Assembly (NCBI GenBank): GCA_017308475.1
Contig: JAFKEU010000007.1
Location: forward strand, 1-64,000
Origin: Alphaproteobacteria bacterium
GTDB taxonomy: Bacteria; Pseudomonadota; Alphaproteobacteria; Micropepsales; Micropepsaceae
Direction of reading: 5' to 3'
DNA length: 64,000 nt
The position numbers were made by a program, and so were the translations under genes. The stretch's first letter is position 1. Every line of letters begins with the position of its first letter. The notes under the pieces are model-generated. The model was not told the origin of the DNA. It saw nothing but the letters and a program-made list of their open reading frames with translations, and searched no databases. Shown in pieces: positions 1 to 9,005 of this stretch.

Positions 1-149
1 ATCTGGTCATAGGCCGTGAACGTCGCGCCGCCCGTCTCCGCCAGAACCTTGGTGATCGCCGCCGTCAGCGACGTCTTGCCATGGTCAACGTGACCAATCG
101 TGCCAATGTTGCAATGCGGCTTGTTACGCTCAAACTTCGCTTTCGCCAT
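1..149 (-). CDS. tuf: Elongation factor Tu, N-terminal part (runs off the window)
   Basis: EF-Tu is the GTPase that delivers aminoacyl-tRNA to the ribosomal A site. Only the first 49 codons are inside the window. They begin [20 protein letters not shown] and include the G1 loop GHVDHGKT. The start ATG is read from positions 149-147 on the minus strand. The two tRNA genes just upstream (Gly, then Tyr) lie on the same strand, so the three are probably transcribed together, as in the enterobacterial tyrU-glyT-tufB order. Identity is certain; whether it is tufA or tufB cannot be said. Confidence 0.97.
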   Translation of the reverse strand, partial: MAKAKFERNKPHCNIGTIGHVDHGKTSLTAAITKVLAETGGATFTAYDQ

Positions 150-213
150 AACCTCTGTCCTTCGTCCTCATGTCCGCCGCCGGCGGGGTAAAACTGTCTG
201 TCAGCCTTGAAAC

Positions 214-287
214 TGGAGCGGGTGAAGGGAATCGAACCCTCGTCATCAGCTTGGAAGGCTGTTGCTCTACCATTGAGCTACACCCGC
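214..287 (-). tRNA. tRNA-Gly (anticodon TCC)
   Basis: The minus strand folds as a 74-nt cloverleaf including an encoded 3' CCA (214-216). The acceptor stem GCGGGTG (287-281) pairs with CACCCGC. The D arm has GTAGCTCAATGG, the anticodon loop reads CTTCCAA giving anticodon TCC, and the T arm has the standard GGTTCGATTCC. It lies between tRNA-Tyr and tuf on the same strand. Confidence 0.97.
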
Positions 288-424
288 CTATTCGACTTCC
301 TTCTTGTCATCAGCAGCACCTCAATCTGCAATCTGGCCCTCGTCGCCTTCGCTCCTCGGGCATTCCTCGCCGCTTCGCGGCGCCGAATGGACTGTCGCCA
401 TTCGGCGTCCTGACGGACGAGGAA

Positions 425-509
425 TGGTGGAGGGGGTTGGATTCGAACCAACGTAGGCGTAGCCAACGGATTTACAGTCCGTCCCCTTTAGCCACTCGGG
501 CACCCCTCC
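425..509 (-). tRNA. tRNA-Tyr (anticodon GTA)
   Basis: An 85-nt class II tRNA with a long variable arm and an encoded CCA (425-427). The acceptor stem GGAGGGG pairs with CCCCTCC. The anticodon loop is CTGTAAA, anticodon GTA, and the T arm has GGTTCGAATCC. The long variable arm separates it from other GTA-like folds. It is the promoter-proximal member of the tRNA-Tyr, tRNA-Gly, tuf series. Confidence 0.97.
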
Positions 510-754
510 GGTTTTTAGATTTTCCAACTGGTTCAATGGGTTGAACAACCTATGACCGGCCGGCGCTGCTGCTCTCGCCCACTTGGCCAAAAGGGCGGGT
601 TTGAATAAGCCTCCAGGTAGGTATGGCTGCGGATCGCGGGTTATTGTTCAGTGCGCCCCGGGTGTCAATAGACAGTTTTGGCCTTGATCGCCCGGATTTC
701 ACAGGGTTTTTCCAGCCCGCTTTACCACCACTTCCACTTCTTTATAAGCGGCCC

Positions 755-1633
755 ATGCGACAGAAGAATTTCCGCAAAGGCCCCCGCCCCGCCCCACCCC
801 GGGGTTCCGCGGGACATGCCCCCAAACCGGCGCACAAAACCGCGGAAAAGCGGGAAAAACCGTCACGCGGCGGCGACGGCAGGGGCACCGGTCAATGGCT
901 GTATGGTCTTCACGCCGTCCAGGCAGCGCTGGCCAATCCCCGGCGCAAGCTGGGCCGGGCGGCGTTGACCCCACGCGCGGCCGAACAGATCGGCGAGAGA
1001 CTGCTGGCCAGGGTACAGGCGGAAATCATGGAACCGGGCGCCATCGACCGGCTGCTGCCCCCCGGCGCCGTCCATCAGGGCGCCGCGCTGGAGACATGGC
1101 CGCTGAAGGCGGGAGACCTGGATTCGGTGCTGGACGCTTCGCCGTCCGATCGGCGGCGGATCGTTCTGGTGCTGGATCAGCTTTCGGACCCCCATAATGT
1201 CGGGGCCATCCTGCGTACCGCCGCCGCTTTTGGCGTGACCGCGGTCGTGGTGCAGGACCGTCATGCCCCGCCCCAGTCCGGGGCGCTGGCCAAGGCAGCT
1301 TCCGGCGCGCTGGACCTGGTTCCCTATGTCGAGGTGGTGAACGTCGCCCGGGCGCTGGACCAGCTGGCCGAGCGCGGCTTCTGGCGAATTGCACTGGAGC
1401 GGTCCCGCGAGGGATCGCGATCAAACAACGAGGCCGGCGATGGTGGCGAGACCCTGGCGCAGGCGGTTCCCGAAGGCGATGTCGCACTGGTGCTGGGCTC
1501 GGAAGGTTCCGGCATCCGGCGGCTGGTGCGCGAGCATTGCGAGGCCGCCGCCTTCATTCCGATCGACGCGGCAATGGAAAGCCTGAATGTTTCCAACGCC
1601 GCCGCCATCGCGCTTTACGAGCTGCGGCGCTGA
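755..1633 (+). CDS. rlmB: 23S rRNA guanosine-2'-O-methyltransferase, TrmH/SpoU family
   Basis: A SAM-dependent SpoU-fold methyltransferase that 2'-O-methylates a 23S rRNA guanosine (G2251 in E. coli). All three SpoU motifs are visible: LDQLSDPHNVGAILRTAAAF (motif 1, catalytic Arg), VLGSEGSGIRRL (motif 2) and ESLNVSNAAAIALYELRR (motif 3). The first 45 or so residues are a disordered basic tail rich in Arg, Lys and Pro, followed by the WLYGLHAVQAAL substrate-binding domain. I start at ATG 755 (292 aa, normal for the family). An upstream in-frame start at 623 would add 44 unlikely residues. Transcribed away from the tRNA/tuf group. Confidence 0.93.
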   Translation: MRQKNFRKGPRPAPPRGSAGHAPKPAHKTAEKREKPSRGGDGRGTGQWLYGLHAVQAALANPRRKLGRAALTPRAAEQIGERLLARVQAEIMEPGAIDRLLPPGAVHQGAALETWPLKAGDLDSVLDASPSDRRRIVLVLDQLSDPHNVGAILRTAAAFGVTAVVVQDRHAPPQSGALAKAASGALDLVPYVEVVNVARALDQLAERGFWRIALERSREGSRSNNEAGDGGETLAQAVPEGDVALVLGSEGSGIRRLVREHCEAAAFIPIDAAMESLNVSNAAAIALYELRR

Positions 1634-1695
1634 ACCGGACCGGAACCCCTCCCTGACAGCGATGTTATCTCCCGGAAGACAAACCGGAGAGAGTC

Positions 1696-1776
1696 ATGCG
1701 GTCCATCCTTCTCTGGGCCATCGGCATTCCGTTGCCGATCATCCTGATCCTGTGGCTGCTGACGGGGCACGCATAA
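1696..1776 (+). CDS. 26-residue single-pass membrane micropeptide
   Basis: A short open frame beginning MRSILLWAIGIPLPIILILW and ending LLTGHA. It is preceded by a good ribosome-binding site (GGAGAG, 1686-1691) five bases before the ATG. Almost the whole peptide is one hydrophobic helix with a Gly-Ile-Pro kink and a single basic residue at position 2, so it should insert in the inner membrane. It lies 62 bp after rlmB on the same strand. I recall very similar tiny hydrophobic proteins annotated as hypothetical in many proteobacteria, but I cannot name a function. Confidence 0.6.
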   Translation: MRSILLWAIGIPLPIILILWLLTGHA

Positions 1777-1787
1777 TCTTGAATAAC

Positions 1788-1895
1788 CCCCATCCGTCAC
1801 AGCTCGCGTCCGCACGGCAGCTTACGCTGCCATCGCGGACAGCTCGCTGCGACACCTTCCCCCTTCCTGGTGCTTTGCACCGAAGGGGGAAGTAA
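1788..1895. repeat. Palindromic intergenic element (multi-hairpin, REP-like)
   Basis: The gap after the micropeptide gene is almost entirely inverted repeats. An outer GTCCGC/GCGGAC pair encloses GGCAGC-TTAC-GCTGCC. Next to it is an 11-bp perfect stem (1856-1866 with 1882-1892) that encloses a second GGTGC-TTT-GCACC hairpin. There is no open frame and no T-run suited to an intrinsic terminator. It resembles the nested-hairpin elements at 5999, 10332 and 12781. Confidence 0.6.
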
Positions 1896-1935
1896 GTCGG
1901 TAGATGCGGAAAAAGACGGCGCGCCCAATCAGAGA

Positions 1936-2898
1936 TCAGAACAGCGCCGCGATGGAAGCGTCGCCGGCATAGTCCTCGATCCGCACGAGCACCTTGTAGC
2001 CATCCGCCATCTTGAGGTGGCCCTTTGCGTCGCGCATCAGGGTGCCGTCATTGCTCATGGTCTGCGTGCGCGGATCGTAGGCGAAGCGCGGCACCAGGCC
2101 CCGATATTCGCTGCGGATCAGTTCATACAGCGTCCGGGCATTCCCAGGCGAAAGATGCACGCAGCCGGCGCTGGCGGCATGGATCGCCAGGCCCGTCTGC
2201 GATCCGCGGCGCTTCCAGTCGAAGAACATCGCATAGGGCATGGGCTGGTCCCAGGTCCAGGACCGGTAGCTGCGATACATGCGGCGGGGATCCAGTTCGT
2301 AATAGCCGCGCGGCGTGGCGGTAAACTTGCGGCGGCCATGCGGGCTGATCTCGCGCCTCTCACGGCCGGTGGAGGCGGGCCAGTCATGGAGCAGCGCCAG
2401 TTTCCTGCCGCGCTGCTTGCGGAACACATACATGCGCTGGGCCAGCGGGCCATGGTCGGCCTTGCTGACATAGACGAACAGATCGAACGCCTTCAGCATC
2501 TGCGGCGTCAGGCTTTCTTTCAGCCGCCGTGCCACGGCGACGGCACGGGCCGATGCCAGGTCCCGGGGCGACAGTGATGGGCGCGCGATGTCGAATTGCG
2601 GCGCGGCGGCGGGCGGCATGTATGGCTGGGCCAGTTCCGGCCCGGCCGGCGGCGTCAGGTCTGGCAGGATGGTCAGCATGACCGTGGCGGAATAGGCCAG
2701 GTCGGTAAAGCGATCGCCGCCGTCTGCGGCACGCGCATCATCGGGCGGAGCGATATCGATCGTGACGGCGGCGCCGGTGTCCAGCCGGCTGCCGGCCAGA
2801 AATTCCCCCAGGTCCGGATGGGCGGCGTACGTCGCGGCCAGGCAGAACAGGCCAGCCGACGCCAGATATGACAAAGCCAGAATGCGCAAACCAGACAT
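1936..2898 (-). CDS. L,D-transpeptidase (YkuD domain), periplasmic
   Basis: A cell-wall enzyme that forms 3-3 peptidoglycan cross-links or attaches proteins to peptidoglycan. The YkuD signature is clear: IHAASAGCVHLSPGNAR with nucleophile Cys246 and His240. The N-terminus from MSGLRILALSYLASAGLFCL is a signal peptide or membrane anchor, followed by a Pro-rich linker of about 80 residues. The ATG at 2898 is chosen because it gives that signal sequence directly (320 aa); the frame stays open 57 codons upstream. It is 83 bp downstream of parC and may be read from the same transcript, though a Pro/Ala linker and an export signal mark it as functionally separate. Confidence 0.88.
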   Translation of the reverse strand: MSGLRILALSYLASAGLFCLAATYAAHPDLGEFLAGSRLDTGAAVTIDIAPPDDARAADGGDRFTDLAYSATVMLTILPDLTPPAGPELAQPYMPPAAAPQFDIARPSLSPRDLASARAVAVARRLKESLTPQMLKAFDLFVYVSKADHGPLAQRMYVFRKQRGRKLALLHDWPASTGRERREISPHGRRKFTATPRGYYELDPRRMYRSYRSWTWDQPMPYAMFFDWKRRGSQTGLAIHAASAGCVHLSPGNARTLYELIRSEYRGLVPRFAYDPRTQTMSNDGTLMRDAKGHLKMADGYKVLVRIEDYAGDASIAALF

Positions 2899-2981
2899 GA
2901 CGCCGGGACTGAAAGCCGTGGAAAAAAATTTATAGCGGGTGAAGGCGCATATGTCTCGTTTTGGGACGAGAGTTTGCGCCG

Positions 2982-5234
2982 TCAACCTTGCTGCGGATCG
3001 GCAAAGCGGTCCGTCTTGGCGAACCCGCGCGGCGCCAGGCGGCCGGCCTGGGCGCGGGCGCCCTTCCACTCCTTCAGTTCCGACGGCGTGAAAGTACGGC
3101 CATTGGCATCCTTCAGCCCCGTCTTCCAGTGGAAGGCGATGGCGTCGGCCAGTTCGCTATTGCTGTAGCGCTGAAGATAGACGCCCTGCCCCTTGGCCAT
3201 CTCCGGCACTTCGGCGATCGGGAAGATCACCAGCTTGTGATTGCGCCCGATCACCGCGACGTGATCGCCATCGACACCGTGGCAGGACGCTGCCTCGACC
3301 CCGGGCTTGACGTTCATCACCGCCTTTCCCTTGCGGGTCATGGCGATGGCATCGTCCTCGCCGGTGATGAAGCCGTGTCCGCTGGTGGCAGCGACCAGCA
3401 GCTTCCTGCCCGGCACATGCACGAACATGGTGACGATATCGGCTTCGGGCGGCAGGTCGATGAAGGTGCGGATGGCTTCGCCATTGCCGCGGCCGCCCGG
3501 CAGCCTGGTCGCGTCCAGCGTATAGAAGCGCCCATCGGTGGCCAGCAGCATGATGCGGTCGGTGGTCTGGGCATGGAACCAGAAGCGGGCCTTGTCGCCT
3601 TCGCGATACTTGTCGTCTTTCGATTGTTCCTGATGGCCCTTCAGCGCGCGCAGCCAGCCCTTGGCCGAGCAGACAACGGTGATGGGCTCCTGCGGCACGG
3701 CATTGGCGCGCTCCTCGACATGCTCGGCCAGGGCAGTCATTTCGGCCACCGCTGCGGCCTTGGCGATTTCGGTCCGGCGGCGGCCGATCTCGGTCTTCAG
3801 GCCGAACCGGGCGTCGATCGCGCGCAGTTCGGCGATCAGCTTTTCCGACTTGAGCTTTTCGGAGCCCAGCATGCGCGTCAGCTCCTTCTGCTCCCTGGTC
3901 AGGCTGGCGTGTTCGCCGCGGATCTCCATTTCCTCCAGCTTGCGCAGGGAGCGCAGGCGCATGTTGAGGATGGCGTCGGCCTGGGTCTCGGTCAGCTTGA
4001 ACGCCTTCATCAGGACGGGCTTTGGCTCGTCCTCGGTACGGATGATCCTGATGACCTTGTCCAGGTTCAGATAGACGGCCAGATAGCCTTCCAGCACCTC
4101 CAGCCGCGCGGCGATCTTCTCCAGGCGGTGGCGGGAGCGGCGCTCCAGCACTTCGCGGCGGTGGCTGATGAAGGCAACCAGCATCTCGCGCAGGCTCATG
4201 ACGCGCGGCACCAGGCCCCGGTCCAGCACGTTCATGTTCAGCGGCACGCGCACTTCCAGATCGCTGCTGCGGAACAATTGCTCCATCAGTATCTCGGGAT
4301 CGACGGTGCGGGTTTTCGGGGTCAGGACGATGCGGATGTCCTCGGCGCTTTCGTCGTGGATGTCGTCCAGCAGGGGCAGCTTCTTCTGCTCCATCAGCTC
4401 GGCGATGCGCTCGATCAGGCGGGATTTCTGGACCTGATAGGGAATTTCCGTGACGACAACCTGCCAGGCGCCTCGCTGGCCCTCTTCCTTCTCCCAGCGC
4501 GCACGCAGGCGGAAGGAACCCTTGCCGGCCTGGTAGGCTTCGGCGATGGAGGCCGGGTCCTCGACCACGATGCCGCCGGTGGGAAAGTCCGGCCCCCGCA
4601 CATGCTTGAACACGGTGCGGTCCTGGACGTTGGGATTTTCGATCAACGCGATGGCGGCGGCGACAAGCTCGCCCAGATTGTGCGGCGGGATCGAGGTCGC
4701 CATGCCCACGGCGATGCCATTGGCGCCGTTGGCCAGAAGGTTCGGGAAGGCGGCCGGCAGCACCACCGGCTCGCGGGTTTCGCCATCGTAGGTCGTGCGA
4801 AAATCGACCGCGTCTTCGTCCAACCCCTCCAGCAGGGCGGCGGCGGCGTCGGTCATTCGGCTTTCGGTGTAGCGCATGGCGGCGGCGTTATCGCCGTCGA
4901 CATTGCCGAAATTGCCCTGCCCGTCGACCAGCGGATAACGGACGGAGAAGTCCTGGGCCAGGCGCACCAGCGCGTCATAGATCGCCTGGTCGCCATGGGG
5001 ATGAAACGAGCCCATCACATCGCCCACCACCTTGGCGGACTTCTTGAAGGCGGAGTCGGGATCGAGCCTGAGCAACCGCATGCCATAGAGGATGCGCCGG
5101 TGCACGGGCTTCAGCCCGTCGCGGGCATCCGGCAGCGCGCGCTGGGTGATGGTGGACAGCGCATAGGCCAGATAGCGTTCGGCCAGCGCCTTGCTCAGGG
5201 GTTCGGAACGGATTTCGTCGGGTACGGCAACCAT
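2982..5234 (-). CDS. parC: DNA topoisomerase IV subunit A
   Basis: The DNA-cleaving subunit of topoisomerase IV, which decatenates daughter chromosomes. The active-site Tyr122 is in [11 protein letters not shown] and the winged-helix region is [19 protein letters not shown]. The length of 750 aa and the lack of a GyrA box in the C-terminal beta-propeller point to ParC rather than GyrA. The residue at the classical quinolone-determining Ser position (HGDS in E. coli) is Gln83. I believe this Gln is common in alphaproteobacterial ParC, so it should not be read as acquired resistance. The gene starts 3 bp after the recO stop codon, so the two are in one operon. Confidence 0.95.
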   Translation of the reverse strand: MVAVPDEIRSEPLSKALAERYLAYALSTITQRALPDARDGLKPVHRRILYGMRLLRLDPDSAFKKSAKVVGDVMGSFHPHGDQAIYDALVRLAQDFSVRYPLVDGQGNFGNVDGDNAAAMRYTESRMTDAAAALLEGLDEDAVDFRTTYDGETREPVVLPAAFPNLLANGANGIAVGMATSIPPHNLGELVAAAIALIENPNVQDRTVFKHVRGPDFPTGGIVVEDPASIAEAYQAGKGSFRLRARWEKEEGQRGAWQVVVTEIPYQVQKSRLIERIAELMEQKKLPLLDDIHDESAEDIRIVLTPKTRTVDPEILMEQLFRSSDLEVRVPLNMNVLDRGLVPRVMSLREMLVAFISHRREVLERRSRHRLEKIAARLEVLEGYLAVYLNLDKVIRIIRTEDEPKPVLMKAFKLTETQADAILNMRLRSLRKLEEMEIRGEHASLTREQKELTRMLGSEKLKSEKLIAELRAIDARFGLKTEIGRRRTEIAKAAAVAEMTALAEHVEERANAVPQEPITVVCSAKGWLRALKGHQEQSKDDKYREGDKARFWFHAQTTDRIMLLATDGRFYTLDATRLPGGRGNGEAIRTFIDLPPEADIVTMFVHVPGRKLLVAATSGHGFITGEDDAIAMTRKGKAVMNVKPGVEAASCHGVDGDHVAVIGRNHKLVIFPIAEVPEMAKGQGVYLQRYSNSELADAIAFHWKTGLKDANGRTFTPSELKEWKGARAQAGRLAPRGFAKTDRFADPQQG

Positions 5235-5237
5235 GGT

Positions 5238-5978
5238 TCAGCTTTTAGATGATTCGGGGGCAATGGCGTCGAGGCGCGTTCTGGCGATGGGCATCTCCTT
5301 GCCATGCGGTCGCAAGACCCGCTCCAGCAGGAAATGGCCGGTCAGCTTCAGCCCGGCGGAGGTCTCGTCCGGGTCTGGAGCCGCGCCGTTTTCGCCGGCG
5401 AGGAAAGCGGGAAGCCGGAACATGCGGCTGGCATAGATGCCCGCCCCGGCGCGCGACACGGCGCGCCCGCTGCGCGGCGAGACATAGGCCAGGTCGTCCG
5501 TCTCGCCCGTGGCGGCGCATTCCGACAGGTCCAGCCCGAAGCCCAGCGCATCCAGAAGGCCCGCCTCCCAGCGCACATACAGCGGCAGCCAATGAGCGGC
5601 ATCTTCCTGCACCATCGCGTCCAGCAGGATGGTGCCCGCTTCAAAAACATTGGCGTGGGCTTCGCGTTCGGGCAGCGCCGCGGACGAGACGGCGGCGAAG
5701 GCGTTGAGGCCGCAAAGACCTTCGCGACTCTCCATCAGATCGCCGGCGCGGGCGCGCGCCAGTTCGCAGGTGAAGCTGCCCAGATGTTCCTCCAGCCGGG
5801 CACGCCAATGGACATGGACGGCGTTGCCGGGCTGCAGGCTCGGCTTGACCCGGCGCGAGGCCCCGCCCCGCACCAGACCCAGATGGCGGCCATGGTCGCG
5901 GGTCAGAAGTTCCAGGATCGCGCCGGTCTCGCCATGGGCGCGGGAAGACAGGACGATCGCATGATCAGACCATTCCAT
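5238..5978 (-). CDS. recO: DNA repair protein RecO
   Basis: Recombination mediator that loads RecA on gapped DNA together with RecR and RecF. The N-terminal OB fold begins MEWSDHAIVLSSRAHGETGA, a typical alphaproteobacterial RecO start, followed by the helical domain. The four-Cys zinc motif of some RecO proteins is absent here, as is common in this class. Length 246 aa is normal. It sits between era and parC; recF is present at the other end of the window (58793). Confidence 0.92.
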   Translation of the reverse strand: MEWSDHAIVLSSRAHGETGAILELLTRDHGRHLGLVRGGASRRVKPSLQPGNAVHVHWRARLEEHLGSFTCELARARAGDLMESREGLCGLNAFAAVSSAALPEREAHANVFEAGTILLDAMVQEDAAHWLPLYVRWEAGLLDALGFGLDLSECAATGETDDLAYVSPRSGRAVSRAGAGIYASRMFRLPAFLAGENGAAPDPDETSAGLKLTGHFLLERVLRPHGKEMPIARTRLDAIAPESSKS

Positions 5979-5998
5979 GATTGGTCACCCCCCTCTGC

Positions 5999-6075
5999 CG
6001 CAACTCGGTCTGCCTGCGGCAGACCCATCGTTGCGACATCTCCCCCCGCATGGCGCTGCGCGCCGCAGGGGGAGA
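5999..6075. repeat. Palindromic intergenic element between era and recO
   Basis: A compact nested structure fills most of the 112-bp gap. CGCAAC (5999-6004) pairs with GTTGCG (6030-6035) around GTCTGCC-TGC-GGCAGAC. A second stem, TCTCCCCC (6039-6046) with GGGGGAGA (6068-6075), follows. It has the same two-part design as the elements at 1788, 10332 and 12781. It lies inside a predicted operon, so it would be transcribed. Confidence 0.6.
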
Positions 6076-6090
6076 CGGGCCGGTGCGTTC

Positions 6091-7011
6091 CTAATCATTC
6101 GGAAAGTCTAATCCGATTTCCTTGTAGTGGTCGGATTTTTCCGCCCAGTCCTCGCGCACCTTGACGAACAGGAACAGGTGGACACGCCGGCCCAGAAGTT
6201 CTTCCAGCTCGGTGCGGGCCAGTTCGCCGATCTTCTTGATGGTGGAACCGCCCTTGCCCAGCGCGATCGCCTTCTGGCCGTCGCGCTGGACATAGATCAC
6301 CTGGTCGATGCGGACGCTGCCGTCCTTGCGCTCTTCCCATTTCTCGGTCTCGACCGCGCTGGCGTAAGGCAGCTCGTCGTGCAGGCGCAGATAAAGCTTC
6401 TCGCGCGTCACCTCTGCCGCCAGAAGGCGCACGGGAATGTCGGCGGCCTGGTCTTCCGGGTACAGCCATGGGCCTTCGGGCATGCGCGCCGCCACCCAGG
6501 CCGCGAGATCGGCCACCCCCTCGCCCTTCAGCGCCGAGATCAGGAAGACGTCCTCGAACGCCGCTTCGGCATGCAGCTTTTCCACAAGCGGGAGCAGCGT
6601 TTCGCGCTTCATGCCGTCGATCTTGTTCAGCACCAGCGCTTTCTTCTTGGCGGGCGACGATTTCAGATTCTCCAGGATCGCCATCGTGTCGCGCGCGCCG
6701 GGGCTGTTGTCCCGCCCGGTCAGGTCGGCGGCATCGACAATCAGCAGCACGCAGTCGGCGTCCTCGGCCCCCGCCCAGGCCGACGTGACCATCGCGCGAT
6801 CCAGGCGCCGGCGCGGGCGGAAGATGCCGGGCGTGTCGACAAAGACGATCTGGGTCTGCCCCGCCAGCGCGATGCCGCGCACCGGCATGCGCGTGGTCTG
6901 CACCTTGGGGCTGACGATGGCGACCTTGGAGCCGACCAGCGCGTTGATCAGCGTGGACTTGCCGGCATTTGGCGCGCCGATGATGGCGCAGAAACCGCAG
7001 CGGGTGGTCAT
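6091..7011 (-). CDS. era: GTPase Era
   Basis: An essential GTPase that binds the 3' end of 16S rRNA during 30S maturation. G1 GAPNAGKST (residues 12-20), G3 DTPGI and G4 NKID are all present. The C-terminal KH domain has IALGKGGSTIKKIGELAR. Length 306 aa is standard. The start codon overlaps the rnc stop codon (ATGA), so translation is probably coupled. RNase III upstream and RecO downstream is the classical rnc-era-recO order. Confidence 0.97.
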   Translation of the reverse strand: MTTRCGFCAIIGAPNAGKSTLINALVGSKVAIVSPKVQTTRMPVRGIALAGQTQIVFVDTPGIFRPRRRLDRAMVTSAWAGAEDADCVLLIVDAADLTGRDNSPGARDTMAILENLKSSPAKKKALVLNKIDGMKRETLLPLVEKLHAEAAFEDVFLISALKGEGVADLAAWVAARMPEGPWLYPEDQAADIPVRLLAAEVTREKLYLRLHDELPYASAVETEKWEERKDGSVRIDQVIYVQRDGQKAIALGKGGSTIKKIGELARTELEELLGRRVHLFLFVKVREDWAEKSDHYKEIGLDFPND

Positions 7012-7697
7012 GTCACGCCTGCCTCAGCCAGCAGCGCGGCGGCCGCGGCCTGTTCGGCCTCGCGCTTGGACGCGCCTTCGCCGCGCGCGGGTTCATGGCC
7101 GGCCACGCGCACTTCTATCACAAATCGCGGCGCATGGTCCGGGCCTTCGCGGGCGATCAGGCTGTAGACCGGGGCACCGCTTTCGCCGCGCCCGCGTCCC
7201 TGGCTCCATTCCTGCAGGCGTGTCTTTGCGTCGCGCTGGTCGGTGGCGATCTCGTCCAGCAGCGGCAGCCAGTGGCGCTCGATGAAGGCACGGGCCGCGT
7301 CCATGCCGCCGTCGAGATAGAGCGCGGCGATCAGCGCCTCGACCGCGCTGCCCAGGATGGTCCCGCGTGCGCGGCCGCCCTGGTTGGCCAATTCCGACTT
7401 TGTCAGCACCAGTTGCGGCCACAGGTCGACCAACTCGCCCACCCGGGCGCAGGTTTCCCAGCGCACCAGCGCGTGCAGGCGGCGGGTCAGCATGCCTTCC
7501 GGCTCGTCGGGATAGAGCACATGCAGGCGTTCGGCGATCACCAGTCCCAGCACGCGGTCACCCAAAAATTCCAGCCGCTCGTTGGATTCGCGGCTGTCGG
7601 CGCTGGCGTGAGTCAGCGCGCGTCGCAAAAGGCCGGGATCGTTGAACCGGTGACCCAGCCTGTCTTCCAGGGTGGTCATTTCACGCCAATCATTCAC
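7008..7697 (-). CDS. rnc: Ribonuclease III
   Basis: Double-strand-specific endoribonuclease that processes rRNA precursors and structured mRNAs. The catalytic signature NERLEFLGDRVLG lies at residues 39-51. A dsRNA-binding domain fills the last 70 residues, ending in the typical GEGASKREAEQAAAAALL. The start is GTG at 7697-7695, overlapping the lepB stop as GTGA. An in-frame ATG at 7679 would also be possible. 229 aa, normal length. Confidence 0.96.
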   Translation of the reverse strand: MNDWREMTTLEDRLGHRFNDPGLLRRALTHASADSRESNERLEFLGDRVLGLVIAERLHVLYPDEPEGMLTRRLHALVRWETCARVGELVDLWPQLVLTKSELANQGGRARGTILGSAVEALIAALYLDGGMDAARAFIERHWLPLLDEIATDQRDAKTRLQEWSQGRGRGESGAPVYSLIAREGPDHAPRFVIEVRVAGHEPARGEGASKREAEQAAAAALLAEAGVT

Positions 7698-8461
7698 TTA
7701 ACAAAGGTGAGGATTCGCGAATAACGGATCGAGAAGGGCCACTTCCACACTTCCCAGACGCGGGCGCTGCCGTCGGTGGAGAAGAAGCGTATCACCGCCT
7801 TGCCTTCCAGGTTCTCGGCGGGGACATAGCCAACCGCCTGGCGGCTGTCGTCGGAATTGTCGCGGTTGTCGCCCATCATGAAGTAGTGTCCGGCCGGAAC
7901 ACGATAGGGCTCGGTATTGTCCAGCGGCCCGTCGGGATCGCGGTCCAGCGTCAGATAGGTTTTGCCGTTCGGCAGGGTCTCGCGATACTGCGGGACGTGA
8001 TGCTCCACCCCGTCGATATTCTCGACATAGTCCTCGACGCGCTGGCGCGGCACGATCTTGTCGTTGATGTAGAGACGCCCGCCGATCATCTGGATCTTAT
8101 CGCCCGGCATGCCGATCAGCCGCTTGATGAAGTCGGTCTTGTTGTCCTGGGGAAACTTGAAGACGATCACGTCGCCGCGCGTCGGCTTGATGTCGGGGAA
8201 GCGGTCATGCATCAGCGTGCCCAGCGGCCCGCCGCCGAAGGGAAAGGTGTAGCGCGAATAGCCGTAGGAGAATTTTTCGACGAACAGGTAATCGCCCACC
8301 AGCAGCGTCGCCTCCATGGAGGCCGAGGGGATGTTGAAAGGCTGGAACAGGAAGGTGCGGATGACAATCGCGATCAGTCCGGCATAGATGACCGTCTTGG
8401 CGAGTTCCCCCCAGGATTCGCCCTCTTGCTTCTTGGTTGCCATGCGCTCGCTGTCCGACAT
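7694..8461 (-). CDS. lepB: Signal peptidase I
   Basis: Membrane-bound Ser/Lys protease that removes signal peptides from exported proteins. One N-terminal transmembrane helix (about residues 22-40) is followed by the catalytic loop NIPSASMEATL with Ser48. The general base is Lys113 in DFIKRLIGMPGDKI. The GDNRDNSDDSR box near the C-terminus is also present. The short type with a single membrane helix is usual for alphaproteobacteria. It overlaps rnc by 4 nt and follows acpS after 67 bp. Confidence 0.96.
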   Translation of the reverse strand: MSDSERMATKKQEGESWGELAKTVIYAGLIAIVIRTFLFQPFNIPSASMEATLLVGDYLFVEKFSYGYSRYTFPFGGGPLGTLMHDRFPDIKPTRGDVIVFKFPQDNKTDFIKRLIGMPGDKIQMIGGRLYINDKIVPRQRVEDYVENIDGVEHHVPQYRETLPNGKTYLTLDRDPDGPLDNTEPYRVPAGHYFMMGDNRDNSDDSRQAVGYVPAENLEGKAVIRFFSTDGSARVWEVWKWPFSIRYSRILTFVK

Positions 8462-8528
8462 TCTGCCCTGGTTCCGAAAGTTGGGGGACAGAAACGGGCC
8501 ATGGCCGCCCCTGTCAAGGCGGCTGGGG

Positions 8529-8927
8529 TTAATCTTTCACGGCAGAGATGATGACGATGGCCTGGGCCAGGGGAAAATCGTCGGTGATGGTCAGGTCGAT
8601 CTGGGCGCGGGCACCCGGCGGAGTGATTTTTTCCAGCCTTTTCAACGCCCCGCCGGTCAGTTGCAGGGTGGGCTTCCCGCCCGGCAGGTTCACCACGCCC
8701 ATGTCGCGCCAGAAGACGCCCTGGTTCAGCCCGGTTCCCAGCGCCTTGGCGCAGGCCTCCTTGGCGGCAAAACGCTTGGCGTAACTGGCCGCTCGCTCGG
8801 CCCGCCGGTCGGATTTGGCGCGTTCGATGTCGGTGAAGATCCGGCTGATGAAGCGTTCGCCGTGGCGCTCGATGGTTTTTTCGATGCGGCGGATGTCGAT
8901 CAGGTCGCTGCCCATGCCCAGGATCAT
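8529..8927 (-). CDS. acpS: Holo-[acyl-carrier-protein] synthase
   Basis: Transfers phosphopantetheine from coenzyme A to acyl carrier protein. It has [16 protein letters not shown] at the N-terminus (Asp8 binds Mg) and [15 protein letters not shown], the signature of the family. 132 aa is normal. It lies between pdxJ and lepB. The 60-bp gap to pdxJ carries half of a tandem repeat (see 8936-9005). Confidence 0.95.
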   Translation of the reverse strand: MILGMGSDLIDIRRIEKTIERHGERFISRIFTDIERAKSDRRAERAASYAKRFAAKEACAKALGTGLNQGVFWRDMGVVNLPGGKPTLQLTGGALKRLEKITPPGARAQIDLTITDDFPLAQAIVIISAVKD

Positions 8928-8935
8928 GCTCTTAT

Positions 8936-9005
8936 TCCTTGGTCGCTCCGGCTCACGCCGACGCTCCTACTCCTTGGTCGCTCCGGCTCACGCCGACGCT
9001 CCTAC
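8936..9005. repeat. Perfect tandem duplication of 35 bp covering the pdxJ stop codon
   Basis: Positions 8936-8970 and 8971-9005 are identical and directly adjacent. Each unit contains the short palindrome CGGC-TCAC-GCCG. The second copy encodes the last few codons and the TGA of pdxJ (8988-8990); the first copy lies in the gap before acpS. Two exact copies imply a recent slippage or unequal-exchange event. Confidence 0.9.

Noticed and set aside
75..83. DnaA-box-like or regulatory site inside tuf
   Set aside because: Short matches in coding sequence of a strongly conserved gene carry no weight.
2982..5234. Fluoroquinolone-resistance allele of parC (Gln83)
   Set aside because: The HGDQ form is, to my knowledge, common in alphaproteobacterial ParC and so is not evidence of selected resistance.
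2961..5252. A 763-codon open frame on the plus strand opposite parC
   Set aside because: It is antisense to a certain gene, has the skewed composition of a GC-rich shadow frame (Gln, Asp, Gly, His-rich) and no domain. Similar long shadows opposite the Rsh gene, the transglycosylase gene and topA/rnr (1209 codons at 32422-36051) were dropped for the same reason.
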